64,000 nucleotides of DNA from Leptospira noumeaensis (GTDB lineage: Bacteria; Spirochaetota; Leptospiria; Leptospirales; Leptospiraceae): positions 1,116,001 to 1,180,000 of the forward strand of contig NZ_RQFK01000026.1 in NCBI RefSeq assembly GCF_004770765.1. The letters run 5' to 3'. Of the stretch, positions 38,057 through 47,293 are shown piece after piece. Within the stretch, counting starts at the first letter, position 1, and every line of letters starts with the position of its first letter. Under the pieces are notes generated by a model that had not been told where the DNA came from, did no database searches, and saw only the letters and a list, made by a program, of their open reading frames with translations. Position numbers and translations under genes: made by a program.

Positions 38057-38108
38057 ATGATTTCCAATTGTATCTCTTGAGTTATATCCTAACCTTTTGG
38101 GCTTCGGA

Positions 38109-39947
38109 TTATTTTGTATTTAACATTCCTTCAATGTAATCCAAACTTCTGATTAACATATAATCTGGTTTGATGGCATCGTTGGCATGTGATTTTAAGA
38201 AAGCATCTGCCTTTCCATTTTTCTTTGCATACTCTTTGATGGCATTGACATTGAACTTGGATTTCACAACACCTTCGTGTGGTATGAGTGGAAGGTGGTT
38301 CCACATATCTTCTTCACGGTAACGGAAAGGAAAACCACCATCTGGTTCTTCTGATACTTCAATATCTGGAGACACTCCCACAACTTGGATGGTTTTTCCA
38401 GATGGAGAATAGTATCTTGCATTTGTGATTTTGAGTAGGTAATCAGGATTGTTTTCAAGGTTATTTAAACTTTGAACCGTTGCTTTTCCAAAAGTTCTTT
38501 CACCTAGCAAAATTCCACGGCCATGGTGTTGGATGGCACTTGCTACAATTTCTGAAGCCGATGCTGATTTGGAATTGATCATTACAACTAAAGGAAGTTT
38601 GGTGATGTCTTTGTTTTTTGCATATTTTTCTTCATCACTGCGGAATGGAGTTCTTGTGAACACAATCATTCCTTTTTCAATAAACATATCAGCAATGTCG
38701 ATGGCAAGATCCAAATATCCACCCGAGTTTCCACGTAAGTCTAGGATGAGAGCCTTTAATGGTTTACCACTTTCTTTGGCCTCTTGTTCCATTTCAACAA
38801 CAGCATTTGCTATTTGTGTATCAATCGGAGCTTCGCCAGGACCTGGTTTCACAAATCCAGTGAGTTTGATATAACCAACTTGAGGATTTTCTTTTACGAT
38901 GTGATGTGTTACGTTTTTAATCGTAATTTTATCACGGATGACTTCGATATCGGTTTTTCCGGTATTACCTTTTCTTGTGATGGTAAGAACTACTTTCGTG
39001 GCTTTTGGCCCTTTGATTTTTTTTACCACTTTATCGAGAGATAGGTTTTTGATGACCTTTCCATCTACTGCCACAATGGTATCACCACTACGAATTCCGG
39101 CACGAACGGCAGGACTTCCTTCCAATGGATTTTCCACCACGACTTCACGGCTTCCCCCGCCAGAAAGGATGGCTCCAATTCCTTCAAAGGAACCGTCGCT
39201 AATTTTTGCCATGGACTCTTCCCACATTTCTTTTAGGAAAACGTTGGAATGTGGATCTAAAGAATTTAAATAACCATTGGCCGCAGCAAGAAACACTTGT
39301 TCCATGCTAAATTCTTTTTTATCTTCCTCTTCTTCGGGAAGTTCCCCGTCAAGTTCCGTAAGTCCTTTGAGAACTGGTGTTTTGTAAGTTTCCAAATTGT
39401 CTTGGACGTAAGAGATCACTCGGTCAAATTCTTTGCGCGAAAAATTAATTTCTTCCCATTTGGATGCAATGACCGATTTTTTAAGTTTTTCTTTTTCGAT
39501 GAGTTTTTTAAGTTCTGCATCGGAAAGTTTCCTGTTTTCGTTTTTCTTTAGTTTCTCTTTTTGGATTTTTTCCACAAGAGTGTAGTCAGGATCAAATAAC
39601 ACGAATTTGTCGGATGGAGAAATTTTGAAAGTTTTCCCTGGCCAAAGATCTTCTTTGTCGTCGTATTTTTCCCTTTCATTGAAATAACTTTCTGGGTAAA
39701 TATACAGTGGGTGTGGCATACTGAGAACAGCAAAAGCTGCCGCATCAGTGAAAGCTCTGTTTTTATTAATATTTTTATCAATATAATACTTATCCACAGA
39801 TTTGACCACGGTTTCGAAGTCTTGGTATGTAAAATTAGTGACTCGGTTGGGAGCTTTTTTGGCTTCTGGTTCGCAGGAAATGAATCCTACCGGAAGGGCA
39901 AAACTGAGTAGGGTGAAAAAAGAAAGTAGGTAAACAATTCGTTTCAA
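38109..39947 (-). CDS. Carboxy-terminal processing protease (S41) lipoprotein
   Basis: A 612-residue periplasmic or envelope protease. The signal peptide ends in GFISC, a spirochaetal lipobox. An N-terminal helical domain (about 40-240) precedes a PDZ domain (about 255-345) and the S41 catalytic core, with Ser in [14 protein letters not shown] and Lys in [11 protein letters not shown]. This Ser-Lys dyad cleaves proteins from their C-termini. It starts at TTG 39947. Substrates are unknown. Confidence 0.92.
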   Translation of the reverse strand: MKRIVYLLSFFTLLSFALPVGFISCEPEAKKAPNRVTNFTYQDFETVVKSVDKYYIDKNINKNRAFTDAAAFAVLSMPHPLYIYPESYFNEREKYDDKEDLWPGKTFKISPSDKFVLFDPDYTLVEKIQKEKLKKNENRKLSDAELKKLIEKEKLKKSVIASKWEEINFSRKEFDRVISYVQDNLETYKTPVLKGLTELDGELPEEEEDKKEFSMEQVFLAAANGYLNSLDPHSNVFLKEMWEESMAKISDGSFEGIGAILSGGGSREVVVENPLEGSPAVRAGIRSGDTIVAVDGKVIKNLSLDKVVKKIKGPKATKVVLTITRKGNTGKTDIEVIRDKITIKNVTHHIVKENPQVGYIKLTGFVKPGPGEAPIDTQIANAVVEMEQEAKESGKPLKALILDLRGNSGGYLDLAIDIADMFIEKGMIVFTRTPFRSDEEKYAKNKDITKLPLVVMINSKSASASEIVASAIQHHGRGILLGERTFGKATVQSLNNLENNPDYLLKITNARYYSPSGKTIQVVGVSPDIEVSEEPDGGFPFRYREEDMWNHLPLIPHEGVVKSKFNVNAIKEYAKKNGKADAFLKSHANDAIKPDYMLIRSLDYIEGMLNTK

Positions 39948-40059
39948 GGGATCTCTCGTAAAGTGGATAGATTATCCTAAGAATTTCCGATTTTCCAGTC
40001 CATGCAACTCAAAAAAAATCGGGACAAATCTAGGACACACGTATATCATAGACGGTGCC

Positions 40060-41067
40060 ATGCGTCCTTTCGTTGTCCTGATTTTTGCTCTTTCCCTTGG
40101 GTTTTGTACTTCCGAACCACAAAAGAACCCAACCCGGGATCCATATAGTTTGGAAACACTGATCTTTCTGGAAGAGGTGCTTTTGGATGTATGGGAATCC
40201 GCAGATTCGAGAGAAGGGGCTATGTCTCGACTAAGATACGTTTGCCGAACTCGTGATACAGACGATGGGTATTTATGTTACACCTGGGGATTACTCGAAT
40301 ACCACCGCGGGAATTATGCAGAGAGTTACACTGCTTTTAGAAAGGCTCTAGAAAAAAATCCAAACGATAGTCTTTATAAAAATATGTTACGAATATCTGC
40401 CGAAAAATCAGGAAATATACCAGATTTAAAGGCCCATTCAAAAGACGGTGAGGTTCTTGCCGTGTTTACAGAGACCCAGAAACTCTGTAAGGAAAACAAA
40501 CCTCCAAAATCAGAATCCTTTTTATTCCTTGCCGAACGAGGTGTACTCACAAAGGAAAGTTTACGCCGAGGGGTTCTTGCCGATTGTTTCCAAAACTTAA
40601 GTGATGGTGATAAATCAAATGTGCAAAAAGAAATCCGACTTTCTTCTCTTTCTTATAAAGAACGACTTTATGCCGACCAAATGAAATCGGATCCTTTTTC
40701 TCGGATTTGGGATACGGCAAGTTACCACCGAGGAGAAACAGGAAAAGAAGCTGTGGGTGCGAGTGCCGGAGTGGTATCTGTAAGTTCCTCTCTTGGAACA
40801 GAATCAGGAGTTCCGATGCAAGGGGTGACCTTCCGACCCGGTGCTCCGATTACCGAAGCATGGAAAAAGGTAAAACTTGCTTCGGCTTCTGGAAACGAAT
40901 CCCAAGCGCGAGAAGGCCTTCGTAGTTTTTTATCAGAAATCCAATCGGCGAAACGAAAGGGAAAACTAGAAGGACAATTGGCCCTTGCTTTAGAAAGGGC
41001 TGCCAAATTACTTTTGGAACAAGACCCTCAGTATTCTAAACTTCGTTTCCTATCGAAAGAACTCTGA
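40060..41067 (+). CDS. TPR-containing lipoprotein
   Basis: A 335-residue protein with a lipoprotein signal (SLGFC, Cys16). Residues about 65-115 contain a TPR-like pair (YHRGNYAESYTAFRKALEKN). The rest is helical and charged, with a low-complexity Ser/Val/Gly stretch near residues 225-250. No catalytic motif. Its 3' end overlaps the convergent pdxJ gene by 32 bases. Confidence 0.78.
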   Translation: MRPFVVLIFALSLGFCTSEPQKNPTRDPYSLETLIFLEEVLLDVWESADSREGAMSRLRYVCRTRDTDDGYLCYTWGLLEYHRGNYAESYTAFRKALEKNPNDSLYKNMLRISAEKSGNIPDLKAHSKDGEVLAVFTETQKLCKENKPPKSESFLFLAERGVLTKESLRRGVLADCFQNLSDGDKSNVQKEIRLSSLSYKERLYADQMKSDPFSRIWDTASYHRGETGKEAVGASAGVVSVSSSLGTESGVPMQGVTFRPGAPITEAWKKVKLASASGNESQAREGLRSFLSEIQSAKRKGKLEGQLALALERAAKLLLEQDPQYSKLRFLSKEL

Positions 41068-41815
41068 GATAATCTCCAATGGTTTTTTCCATTCCATCCA
41101 CAAGGCTTTGGCTTACCAACCTATGACCAATGGATACTTCGGCTAAATGAGGGAGTTTGGCAAAAAGTTTTAAATTGTTTGTGTCTAAGTCGTGGCCTGC
41201 ATTCACACCTAACCCTAGTTTGTGGGCTTCTATCGCTGCCAATTTATAACTTTTAAAACTTTGGGCACCATCTTCTGGGGATTTGTCATAAGCATCGGCA
41301 AAAGGCCCCGTATACAGTTCAATTCGTTCGGCTCCGAGTTCTTTTACGAGTGGATATTGTTCAAAGTCCGTTTCCATAAACAAGGAAACGCGGATTCCTT
41401 CTTTGTTTAATCTTTCCACCATTGGTTTTAAGGTTTGGAACACGGTTTTGTTTTTTAGATCAAATCCATGATCAGAAGTGATTTCCCCAGGTTTGACAGG
41501 TACGAGTGTGGCTTGGTCTGGTTTTGCAGCAAGAACCAGGTTCAAAAACCGTTCACTTGGTTCGCCTTCAATATTGAATTCCTTTTTGGGAGATCCATTT
41601 TTTATCATTTTTTCGTTGTAAGATTTTAGAAAATTCTGAATTTCGAATACATCTTGTTTGGTGATATGCCTTTCGTCCTCTCTGGGGTGGATGGTGATGC
41701 CGTAGGCGCCGGCATCCAAGATAATCTCTGAAATTCGAATGACACTAGGAATGGATCCACCACGAGAATTGCGTAGAGTGGCGATCTTGTTGACATTGAC
41801 ACTTAATTGGGTCAT
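41036..41815 (-). CDS. pdxJ: Pyridoxine 5'-phosphate synthase
   Basis: A 259-residue TIM-barrel enzyme that joins 3-amino-2-oxopropyl phosphate and 1-deoxyxylulose 5-phosphate in vitamin B6 synthesis. LSVNVNKIATLRNSRGG at the start, the HPREDERHI segment and GLGVNAGHDLDTNN are family signatures. I start at ATG 41815 (MTQLSVNV), the normal family start, rather than the in-frame ATG 41836. It overlaps the convergent lipoprotein gene at its 3' end. Confidence 0.94.
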   Translation of the reverse strand: MTQLSVNVNKIATLRNSRGGSIPSVIRISEIILDAGAYGITIHPREDERHITKQDVFEIQNFLKSYNEKMIKNGSPKKEFNIEGEPSERFLNLVLAAKPDQATLVPVKPGEITSDHGFDLKNKTVFQTLKPMVERLNKEGIRVSLFMETDFEQYPLVKELGAERIELYTGPFADAYDKSPEDGAQSFKSYKLAAIEAHKLGLGVNAGHDLDTNNLKLFAKLPHLAEVSIGHRLVSQSLVDGMEKTIGDYLRVLSIGNEV

Positions 41816-41919
41816 AGGAAAAAAAAAACTTTTCACTAATTTTCATCCAGGAGAAAACCGTCCAATTTCAAAAAGGTTGTCCCCGAGAGGGGATTTCCAA
41901 AACTGTCAAAAGTACGTTT

Positions 41920-42423
41920 ATGGTCGCAAAAAAAGCAGTCAAGAAGCAGGCTCCGCCCAAGAAAAAAGCGGTAGCCAAAGAAAAACCCAAGGACTCCAAG
42001 TCCGCTTCCCCGAAGGAAGATAAAAAAAAGGCAGTAGCTGGTGCAAAAGCCCCCGCAACTAAGGCGAAAGCCGTGCCTGCCCCTAAAACAGCCCCTGCCA
42101 CTGTGAAGGACAAACCGGCTCCCGTGGCCAAGGCTCCAGCCGTCAAAATTGATCCGAACAACCCTCTCGGCAAAAAGTTCAGTTGTTATTCTTGTGGAAC
42201 CAAGTTCTACGATTTGTACAAACCAGAAAAAAAATGCCCGAAATGCGGTGCAGACCAATTGGCGAAACCGGCGATCAAATCGCGAATGGCAGCCATTCGT
42301 AGTTCTGAATACGAAGTGGAAGAAGAGGAAGAGCCAGTTTTAGAAGATGATGAACTCATGGAAGAAACAGAGGAATTAGAAGAAGCCGAAGAAGAGGAGG
42401 CGCCTGCTGAGGAAGAGGAGTGA
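41920..42423 (+). CDS. Lysine-rich / FYDLN zinc-ribbon / acidic-tail protein
   Basis: A 167-residue protein in three compositional blocks. Residues 1-80 are Lys/Ala/Pro-rich, histone H1-like. Residues about 87-112 are a zinc ribbon with two CxxC pairs (SCYSCGTKFYDL and KCPKCGAD), matching the FYDLN-type family found in several phyla. Residues about 130-167 are almost all Glu/Asp. The basic end suggests nucleic-acid binding; the acidic tail may regulate it. Function is unknown. Its stop overlaps the GTG start of miaA, so it is coupled to a tRNA-modification gene. Confidence 0.82.
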   Translation: MVAKKAVKKQAPPKKKAVAKEKPKDSKSASPKEDKKKAVAGAKAPATKAKAVPAPKTAPATVKDKPAPVAKAPAVKIDPNNPLGKKFSCYSCGTKFYDLYKPEKKCPKCGADQLAKPAIKSRMAAIRSSEYEVEEEEEPVLEDDELMEETEELEEAEEEEAPAEEEE

Positions 42424-43310
42424 TCCTTCCCGTCCTTGGTGGCCCCACTGGTTCTGGTAAAACCGCCCTCACGCAAGTACTCGACCCCAAACGTTTCGAA
42501 ATTGTTTCTTTTGACTCACGCCAAGTCTACCGGGATCTACCGGTAGGCACAACGGCCCCCACTCCCGAAGAATCTTCCCATATCCGCCACTGGCTCGTTG
42601 GTTTTTTAAATGCAAACGAATCCATCAATGCGAGCCAATTTTCCCTTTGGGCCCGCGAGGCCATTAACGACATTCGGGCTCGTGGCAAAATCCCCTTTCT
42701 CATTGGTGGCACAGGGTTTTATCTACGTGCCTTTCTTTTAGGGATGTATCCCGTACCAAATGTACCCAAAGAAACCAAAGATTATGTTTTGGAACTTCCC
42801 TTAGAAGAAGCGAGGACAGAACTTTTTGCCAAAGATCCCAAAGCTCTCGAATCTTTATCACCACAAGATGGATACAGAATCAAAAGGGCATTGGAAGTCG
42901 TACTCACTGGAGTTTTGTGGTCCGAAGTTTCTAAGGAAACGGTAGGGGGATACTTAAACGATTATCCAGATGTCCAAGTGGTTGGACATTGGTTGGATTG
43001 GCCTCGTGAAATCCTCTACCAAAGGATTAATGAACGAGTGGAAGAGATCGTCACGGGTATGTTAGCGGAGACAAAAAAAGTGATTTCTCTCTATGGAGCT
43101 GACTGTCCGGGCCTACGAACCTTAGGTTACAATTTTGCGCTTGCTTTCCTAAATGGAACCATAGACAGTAATACATTCATTGAGCAGCTAGCCCAAAGCC
43201 ATAGGAATTATGCGAAACGACAGATCACTTGGTTCAAAAAAGATCCAATACTTTCGCCCATTTCCTTCGAAGCCGCTGTCCAACTGTATACAAATATAGA
43301 TAAAATATAG
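42420..43310 (+). CDS. miaA: tRNA dimethylallyltransferase
   Basis: A 296-residue enzyme that adds a dimethylallyl group to A37 of tRNAs reading U-starting codons. The P-loop GGPTGSGKTAL, the SFDSRQVYRDLPVGT substrate region and FLIGGTGFYLRA are characteristic; LRTLGYNFAL and the C-terminal RQITWFKKD complete the family pattern. The start is GTG 42420, overlapping the previous stop. hfq follows 21 bases later, the same miaA-hfq order found in many bacteria. Confidence 0.95.
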   Translation: MILPVLGGPTGSGKTALTQVLDPKRFEIVSFDSRQVYRDLPVGTTAPTPEESSHIRHWLVGFLNANESINASQFSLWAREAINDIRARGKIPFLIGGTGFYLRAFLLGMYPVPNVPKETKDYVLELPLEEARTELFAKDPKALESLSPQDGYRIKRALEVVLTGVLWSEVSKETVGGYLNDYPDVQVVGHWLDWPREILYQRINERVEEIVTGMLAETKKVISLYGADCPGLRTLGYNFALAFLNGTIDSNTFIEQLAQSHRNYAKRQITWFKKDPILSPISFEAAVQLYTNIDKI

Positions 43311-43331
43311 AGAAATCACTCGGGATGTCCA

Positions 43332-43583
43332 ATGTCGGCAAAAAATAATATCCAAGACCAACTTCTAAATACAGCAAGAAAGGAGAAAATTGATCTCACT
43401 ATCTACTTGTTAAACGGAGTACCGCTGAAAGGAAAGGTTGTTAGTTTTGACAACTTCACCATCATCTTAGAAAACGATAACAAACAGAATTTGGTGTACA
43501 AACACGCGATTTCTACCATCATCCCAGCAAAACCAATCAAACTCCACAGTGAAGAAACACCGAAGGAAGCAGGAGGAGCCTAA
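43332..43583 (+). CDS. hfq: RNA chaperone Hfq
   Basis: An 83-residue Sm-like protein that forms a hexamer binding small RNAs and A/U-rich messages. Sm1 is seen in [20 protein letters not shown] and Sm2 in [16 protein letters not shown], including the conserved YKHA. The short C-terminus is typical outside the proteobacteria. It lies directly after miaA and is probably cotranscribed. Confidence 0.96.
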   Translation: MSAKNNIQDQLLNTARKEKIDLTIYLLNGVPLKGKVVSFDNFTIILENDNKQNLVYKHAISTIIPAKPIKLHSEETPKEAGGA

Positions 43584-43635
43584 CTCTTTTCTGGTTTTCC
43601 TCTGTTTGCTTTGTTAGATTCTGGTTCCAGACACT

Positions 43636-44706
43636 ATGGCAAAATTACCAAAAGAATCCCCGGTTGTCCTCATTATGGCTGGTGGAAAGGGGGAGAGGTT
43701 TTGGCCTCGCTCCCGTACCAATTCTCCCAAACAACTTCAGAAAGTTTATTCTAATAAAACTCTTCTTCGTGAGACCATCGACCGGGCTCTCACCATTACA
43801 ACTATTGACAGAATTTATATTGGAACCAATGCCAACTTAAAGGCAGAGATCCTCAAAAAAGATCCTAAATTTCCTTCCACAAATTTCATTTTAGAGCCGG
43901 AAGGAAAAAACACAGCCCCTATCATTGCTCTTTCAGCACTTTACTTTCAGAAAAAATTTGGGAATCCGAACCTAATTGTTTTGTCTGCTGATGCCTTTAT
44001 TGATCCCATCAAAGAATTTACAAGAACCATTGAACAGGCCTTATACGAGACAGAAAATGGAATGGTTCTTTTGGGTGTCAAACCGAATCGCCCCGAAGTA
44101 GGATACGGTTACATCAGCACTGGAAAACCAACTGATGTAGGTTATACGGTTAAAGCATTCTTTGAGAAACCAGATTTCAAAACCGCTCTAAAATACATAA
44201 AGAAAAAGAATTTTTATTGGAACCCAGGGATTTTTCTTTTCCGCACAGAAACCATTCTATCGGAATTGGAACGTCATGCTCCGCATATTTTAGGACCACT
44301 CAAAAACGGGTTTCCTTTTAAGAATTTTGGGGATTTAAAAACTGCCTTCCAAATGCTTCCTTCCGAAGCCATCGACACTGCCATTATGGAAAAATCGAAT
44401 CGGATTCGCATGGTGGAAGCCACTTTCAATTGGGATGATGTCGGATCTTGGATGTCACTCGAACGAATCCTTCCCGGTGACAAAGATAAGAACCACCACC
44501 AAGGGAAAGAAGTGCTCTACCATAAAGCTTCGGGAAATATTTCTTCGGTGCAAAAGGAACTCATAACCTTCCTCGGTGTGAAGGATCTCATTGTTGTGGA
44601 AGAACCAGATGTTTTACTTGTGACTTCTCGCGAGGGAGTGGGTGATATCAAAGCGATGTTATCCACAATGAGGAAAAATAAAGTTTTACAAAAGTACCTC
44701 GACTAG
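43636..44706 (+). CDS. manC: Mannose-1-phosphate guanylyltransferase
   Basis: A 356-residue nucleotidyltransferase that makes GDP-mannose from GTP and mannose 1-phosphate. The N-terminal [13 protein letters not shown] loop, [15 protein letters not shown], the FFEKPDF motif and NPGIFLF are signatures of the family. It has only the transferase domain; the isomerase domain of bifunctional ManC proteins is absent. GDP-mannose feeds glycan or lipopolysaccharide synthesis. Confidence 0.92.
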   Translation: MAKLPKESPVVLIMAGGKGERFWPRSRTNSPKQLQKVYSNKTLLRETIDRALTITTIDRIYIGTNANLKAEILKKDPKFPSTNFILEPEGKNTAPIIALSALYFQKKFGNPNLIVLSADAFIDPIKEFTRTIEQALYETENGMVLLGVKPNRPEVGYGYISTGKPTDVGYTVKAFFEKPDFKTALKYIKKKNFYWNPGIFLFRTETILSELERHAPHILGPLKNGFPFKNFGDLKTAFQMLPSEAIDTAIMEKSNRIRMVEATFNWDDVGSWMSLERILPGDKDKNHHQGKEVLYHKASGNISSVQKELITFLGVKDLIVVEEPDVLLVTSREGVGDIKAMLSTMRKNKVLQKYLD

Positions 44707-44743
44707 AAATTTGACAGAACAGGCTTGATATAAGGAGGAAGGA

Positions 44744-44836
44744 ATGCCTTCCGGAAAAAAGAGAAAGCGTAGAAAAATCGCAACCCACAAACGTAAGAAA
44801 AAACGCAGAGCCAACAGACACAAAAAGAAGAAATAA
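44744..44836 (+). CDS. 30-residue basic ribosomal-type protein (bS22/AURKAIP1-COX24-like)
   Basis: A 30-codon gene from ATG 44744 to TAA 44834-44836, with a strong AAGGAGGA ribosome site five bases upstream. The product (MPSGKKRKRRKIATHKRKKK and ten more residues) is about two thirds Lys and Arg and matches the COX24/AURKAIP1 pattern of mitochondrial mS38 and bacterial bS22, tiny proteins bound to the small ribosomal subunit. It lies 37 bases after manC. Too short for routine gene finding, but the ribosome site and composition make it convincing. Confidence 0.8.
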   Translation: MPSGKKRKRRKIATHKRKKKRRANRHKKKK

Positions 44837-44877
44837 TCTTTCTTCAGTGACTTAATGTTTCCTCCGATAGATTTGTT

Positions 44878-45615
44878 ATGAAACAAGTCTGGAGGAAACA
44901 GAAACCCCGCACACCCGGTTTCATCCGAGCATTTACCATGGAAACACCTCTCGGGGATGTCCTGGAGGCTGAGTTCAACTTTCACGAACGTCTCGTTCGT
45001 TTAGCTGTCGAAATCAAAGAAGAGAAGGGTCGGATGTATGGTGCTACTGTGAAAAACGGTACCGTACAAGCTGAGAAGGATATTACTTCTGGCCGTGCCT
45101 ATCCTGTCTTTCGAAAGCTTTGGCCCTTTCGCGAATACTTTAGTGCCCTCCCCGATAAAGACATGCTTGCATGTATTGGCGGGGCTTACGAAATTTACCC
45201 CCCCTTTGTCCCTGATGCCCAAGAGAAAGGTCGTTCCTCGAGACTTCCTTTGGAATCGGCACTTTTTCCCTCCACCCGATATGATTCTATTTTTGGGATT
45301 GTTCGCGAAACTCGTTTCCAACGTTGGAGAAGACTGCGCCGAGAGGCAAGAGAGGCGCGAGGATCGCTCTGGTTGCGTTTTAAACGACGAGTCTGGGGTG
45401 ATTTGCAAGATATCTGCTTGGGTGTCGGATTTGGATGTTTGGTTTACTATCTCTACTATGATTATGTCGTATTAGGTTTGACTTTAGGGATTTTGGGAAT
45501 GGCCGCTGGACTTCTCGATTTTCTTGTCAGAAAACGTTCTGTCCTAATGACAAAAGTGTTGTCATTTCTCAGTTTCGGCTCATATTTTTTCTATAATGGC
45601 TACGTCTACTTTTAG
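44878..45615 (+). CDS. Hypothetical membrane protein
   Basis: A 245-residue protein. The N-terminal 150 residues are soluble, with an MYGATVKNGTVQAEKDI beta segment; a very basic stretch follows (RWRRLRREAREARG), then two to three membrane helices (about 177-240). No known domain recognised. It lies between the small ribosomal-type gene and cheW, all on the plus strand. Confidence 0.75.
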   Translation: MKQVWRKQKPRTPGFIRAFTMETPLGDVLEAEFNFHERLVRLAVEIKEEKGRMYGATVKNGTVQAEKDITSGRAYPVFRKLWPFREYFSALPDKDMLACIGGAYEIYPPFVPDAQEKGRSSRLPLESALFPSTRYDSIFGIVRETRFQRWRRLRREAREARGSLWLRFKRRVWGDLQDICLGVGFGCLVYYLYYDYVVLGLTLGILGMAAGLLDFLVRKRSVLMTKVLSFLSFGSYFFYNGYVYF

Positions 45616-45642
45616 TGCGTAGGTTACATTGTAGAAAGTTAT

Positions 45643-46119
45643 ATGGCAAAAGAAACATCATCCGCAAACCAATTCATTCATGAGCAGTACATTATATTCA
45701 ATTTGGGCGATGAAGAGTATGCCATTCCCATCACCATAGTCGAAGAAATTGTCAAAATTACTAACCTAATCCGTGTTCCACAATCCAAAAGTTTTTTTGC
45801 AGGGATTATGGACATTCGTGGCAAAGTCGTTCGTATGATTGACCTTGCCAAACGTTTGAACATCAAAAACATCACGGAAACCGCCGATCGTGCCATTGTC
45901 ATCAATGTTGCCGGTAAGTCGATTGGAGTGATTGTTGATAAAGTTTCTCATGTTGTACATTTTCCAGCAAACCAAGTGGATCCACCTCCACCTTCAGTCA
46001 AAGGGATATCTTCGAGATACATTACTGGTGTTGGAAAAAAGGACAATCGGTTTATCATCCTCATCGATATTGAAAAAATCTTAACAGTAGAAGAAGTATC
46101 AGAACTCGCGACCGTCTAA
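45643..46119 (+). CDS. cheW: Chemotaxis coupling protein CheW
   Basis: A 158-residue CheW domain that links chemoreceptors to the CheA kinase. [32 protein letters not shown] and [11 protein letters not shown] give the SH3-like two-subdomain pattern. No other che genes are adjacent, so it is an orphan copy, possibly used with receptors such as the one at 4137. Confidence 0.93.
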   Translation: MAKETSSANQFIHEQYIIFNLGDEEYAIPITIVEEIVKITNLIRVPQSKSFFAGIMDIRGKVVRMIDLAKRLNIKNITETADRAIVINVAGKSIGVIVDKVSHVVHFPANQVDPPPPSVKGISSRYITGVGKKDNRFIILIDIEKILTVEEVSELATV

Positions 46120-46173
46120 CGCCAAACAAGAGTAAAGAAAATTTTTTCTAAACAAAACCATAGTAAGTAAAAT

Positions 46174-46890
46174 ATGATCATCTCCAAGTTTTATTACCTA
46201 AGAAAAAATTTATACTCCATGGCTGAACTTGTTTTGGAGCAGGTGATTCTTCTTAGTGAAGCTTTGGAAGATGATGATTATGCCCAAGCAGAACGGATTG
46301 TGGAAAGGGATGATCTCATCGATGATTTAGAAAAAGAAAATGATAACCTTTCCCAAAATGCAATTTTAGAAGCAGTGAGTAACCGTAACATTCTCGGAAT
46401 GGGTGATGTAGATAACGATATTGTTTTAAAAAAAGATCCTTTGCGGTTTGCGCTCTCGGCCATTCGGATTACAAGAAACATGGAAAGGATGGGAGACCAA
46501 GTGGTCAACTGTGCCGATGTGTTCCGTCATAAAACAATTCGCAAAGGCCTTTTTAAAAACGAAGAACCTATGACTCTCATTTTATCTCGAGTGACTACAC
46601 TTGCAGGAATGGCCATTGAATCTCTTGTAGAAGAAAAAGAAAGATTTATGGGCAGTGTCAATACTTTAGAAGATGAATTAAATGCCCTTTGTGACCAAGC
46701 TTTCCAAAAATATAGATCTGTTCCGGATATGGAAAAACAAGAATTTGCAGATGTGTATCGAATCATTCTCGCATTGGAAAGGTTAGGTGATTATGCTGTG
46801 AACGTAGCAGAAGAACTTGTTCGACTCAATACCGGAAAAGACATCCGCCATTTGGAAAATATCAATACAAAAGCTTCCAATTACCAATAA
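46174..46890 (+). CDS. phoU: PhoU-family regulator
   Basis: A 238-residue all-helical protein with two PhoU repeats (about 10-100 and 120-215). The metal-binding acidic stretches [19 protein letters not shown] and [16 protein letters not shown] are the repeat hallmarks. PhoU proteins modulate phosphate transport and PhoR signalling. No pst or pho genes are next to it, so the partner is unknown. Confidence 0.88.
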   Translation: MIISKFYYLRKNLYSMAELVLEQVILLSEALEDDDYAQAERIVERDDLIDDLEKENDNLSQNAILEAVSNRNILGMGDVDNDIVLKKDPLRFALSAIRITRNMERMGDQVVNCADVFRHKTIRKGLFKNEEPMTLILSRVTTLAGMAIESLVEEKERFMGSVNTLEDELNALCDQAFQKYRSVPDMEKQEFADVYRIILALERLGDYAVNVAEELVRLNTGKDIRHLENINTKASNYQ

Positions 46891-46908
46891 CTTTCGTTCG
46901 AAAGTTAT
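46887..46908 (+). terminator. Probable terminator after phoU
   Basis: ATAACTTTCG-TT-CGAAAGTTAT is a perfect dyad that begins inside the phoU stop codon and is followed by a short T-rich stretch (TTTAATTC). A weak terminator is likely. Confidence 0.5.
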
Positions 46909-46926
46909 TTTAATTCAAAATATAAA

Positions 46927-47244
46927 ATGATTAGTGCTACTTTTATTTTTAAACAAAAAAAATCAGATTCCGAGTTCGAAACTTTGGACAAGTCTATTGA
47001 ATCTCATGTAGAAAACCATCCAGAATATCTGGGAAAAGATAGTTGGGTGAATTTGGAACAAGGTACTATGGCAGTTGTTTATTATTTTAAATCCAATCTT
47101 GGTTTGGAATCTTTAAGAACCTATTCCGATCATACACTAGCAAAATCACAATATACGAAATGGTATGCGGGATACCAAGTCATCATTGCAGAAGTCACAA
47201 AGACTTATGGTGACGGTGAGATTTCCCATGTAACTAATTCCTAA
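46927..47244 (+). CDS. Small antibiotic-monooxygenase-like (ABM) protein
   Basis: A 105-residue soluble protein with the ferredoxin-like pattern of dimeric alpha/beta-barrel proteins: a beta start (ISATFIFKQKK), a helix, a beta segment (TMAVVYYFKS), and LESLRTYSDHTLAKSQYTKW with the His seen in many ABM proteins. No catalytic set is certain. It may bind or process a small molecule. Family call by pattern only. Confidence 0.6.
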   Translation: MISATFIFKQKKSDSEFETLDKSIESHVENHPEYLGKDSWVNLEQGTMAVVYYFKSNLGLESLRTYSDHTLAKSQYTKWYAGYQVIIAEVTKTYGDGEISHVTNS

Positions 47245-47293
47245 CTTGGAATCAGTTGCCTAGACTAATTACAATGAGTTGGGACGAATTTGG

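Noticed and set aside
41816..41836. An earlier ATG start for pdxJ, adding seven residues.
   Set aside because: The PdxJ family normally starts at the MxxLSVNVN position; the extension is hydrophobic and not typical.
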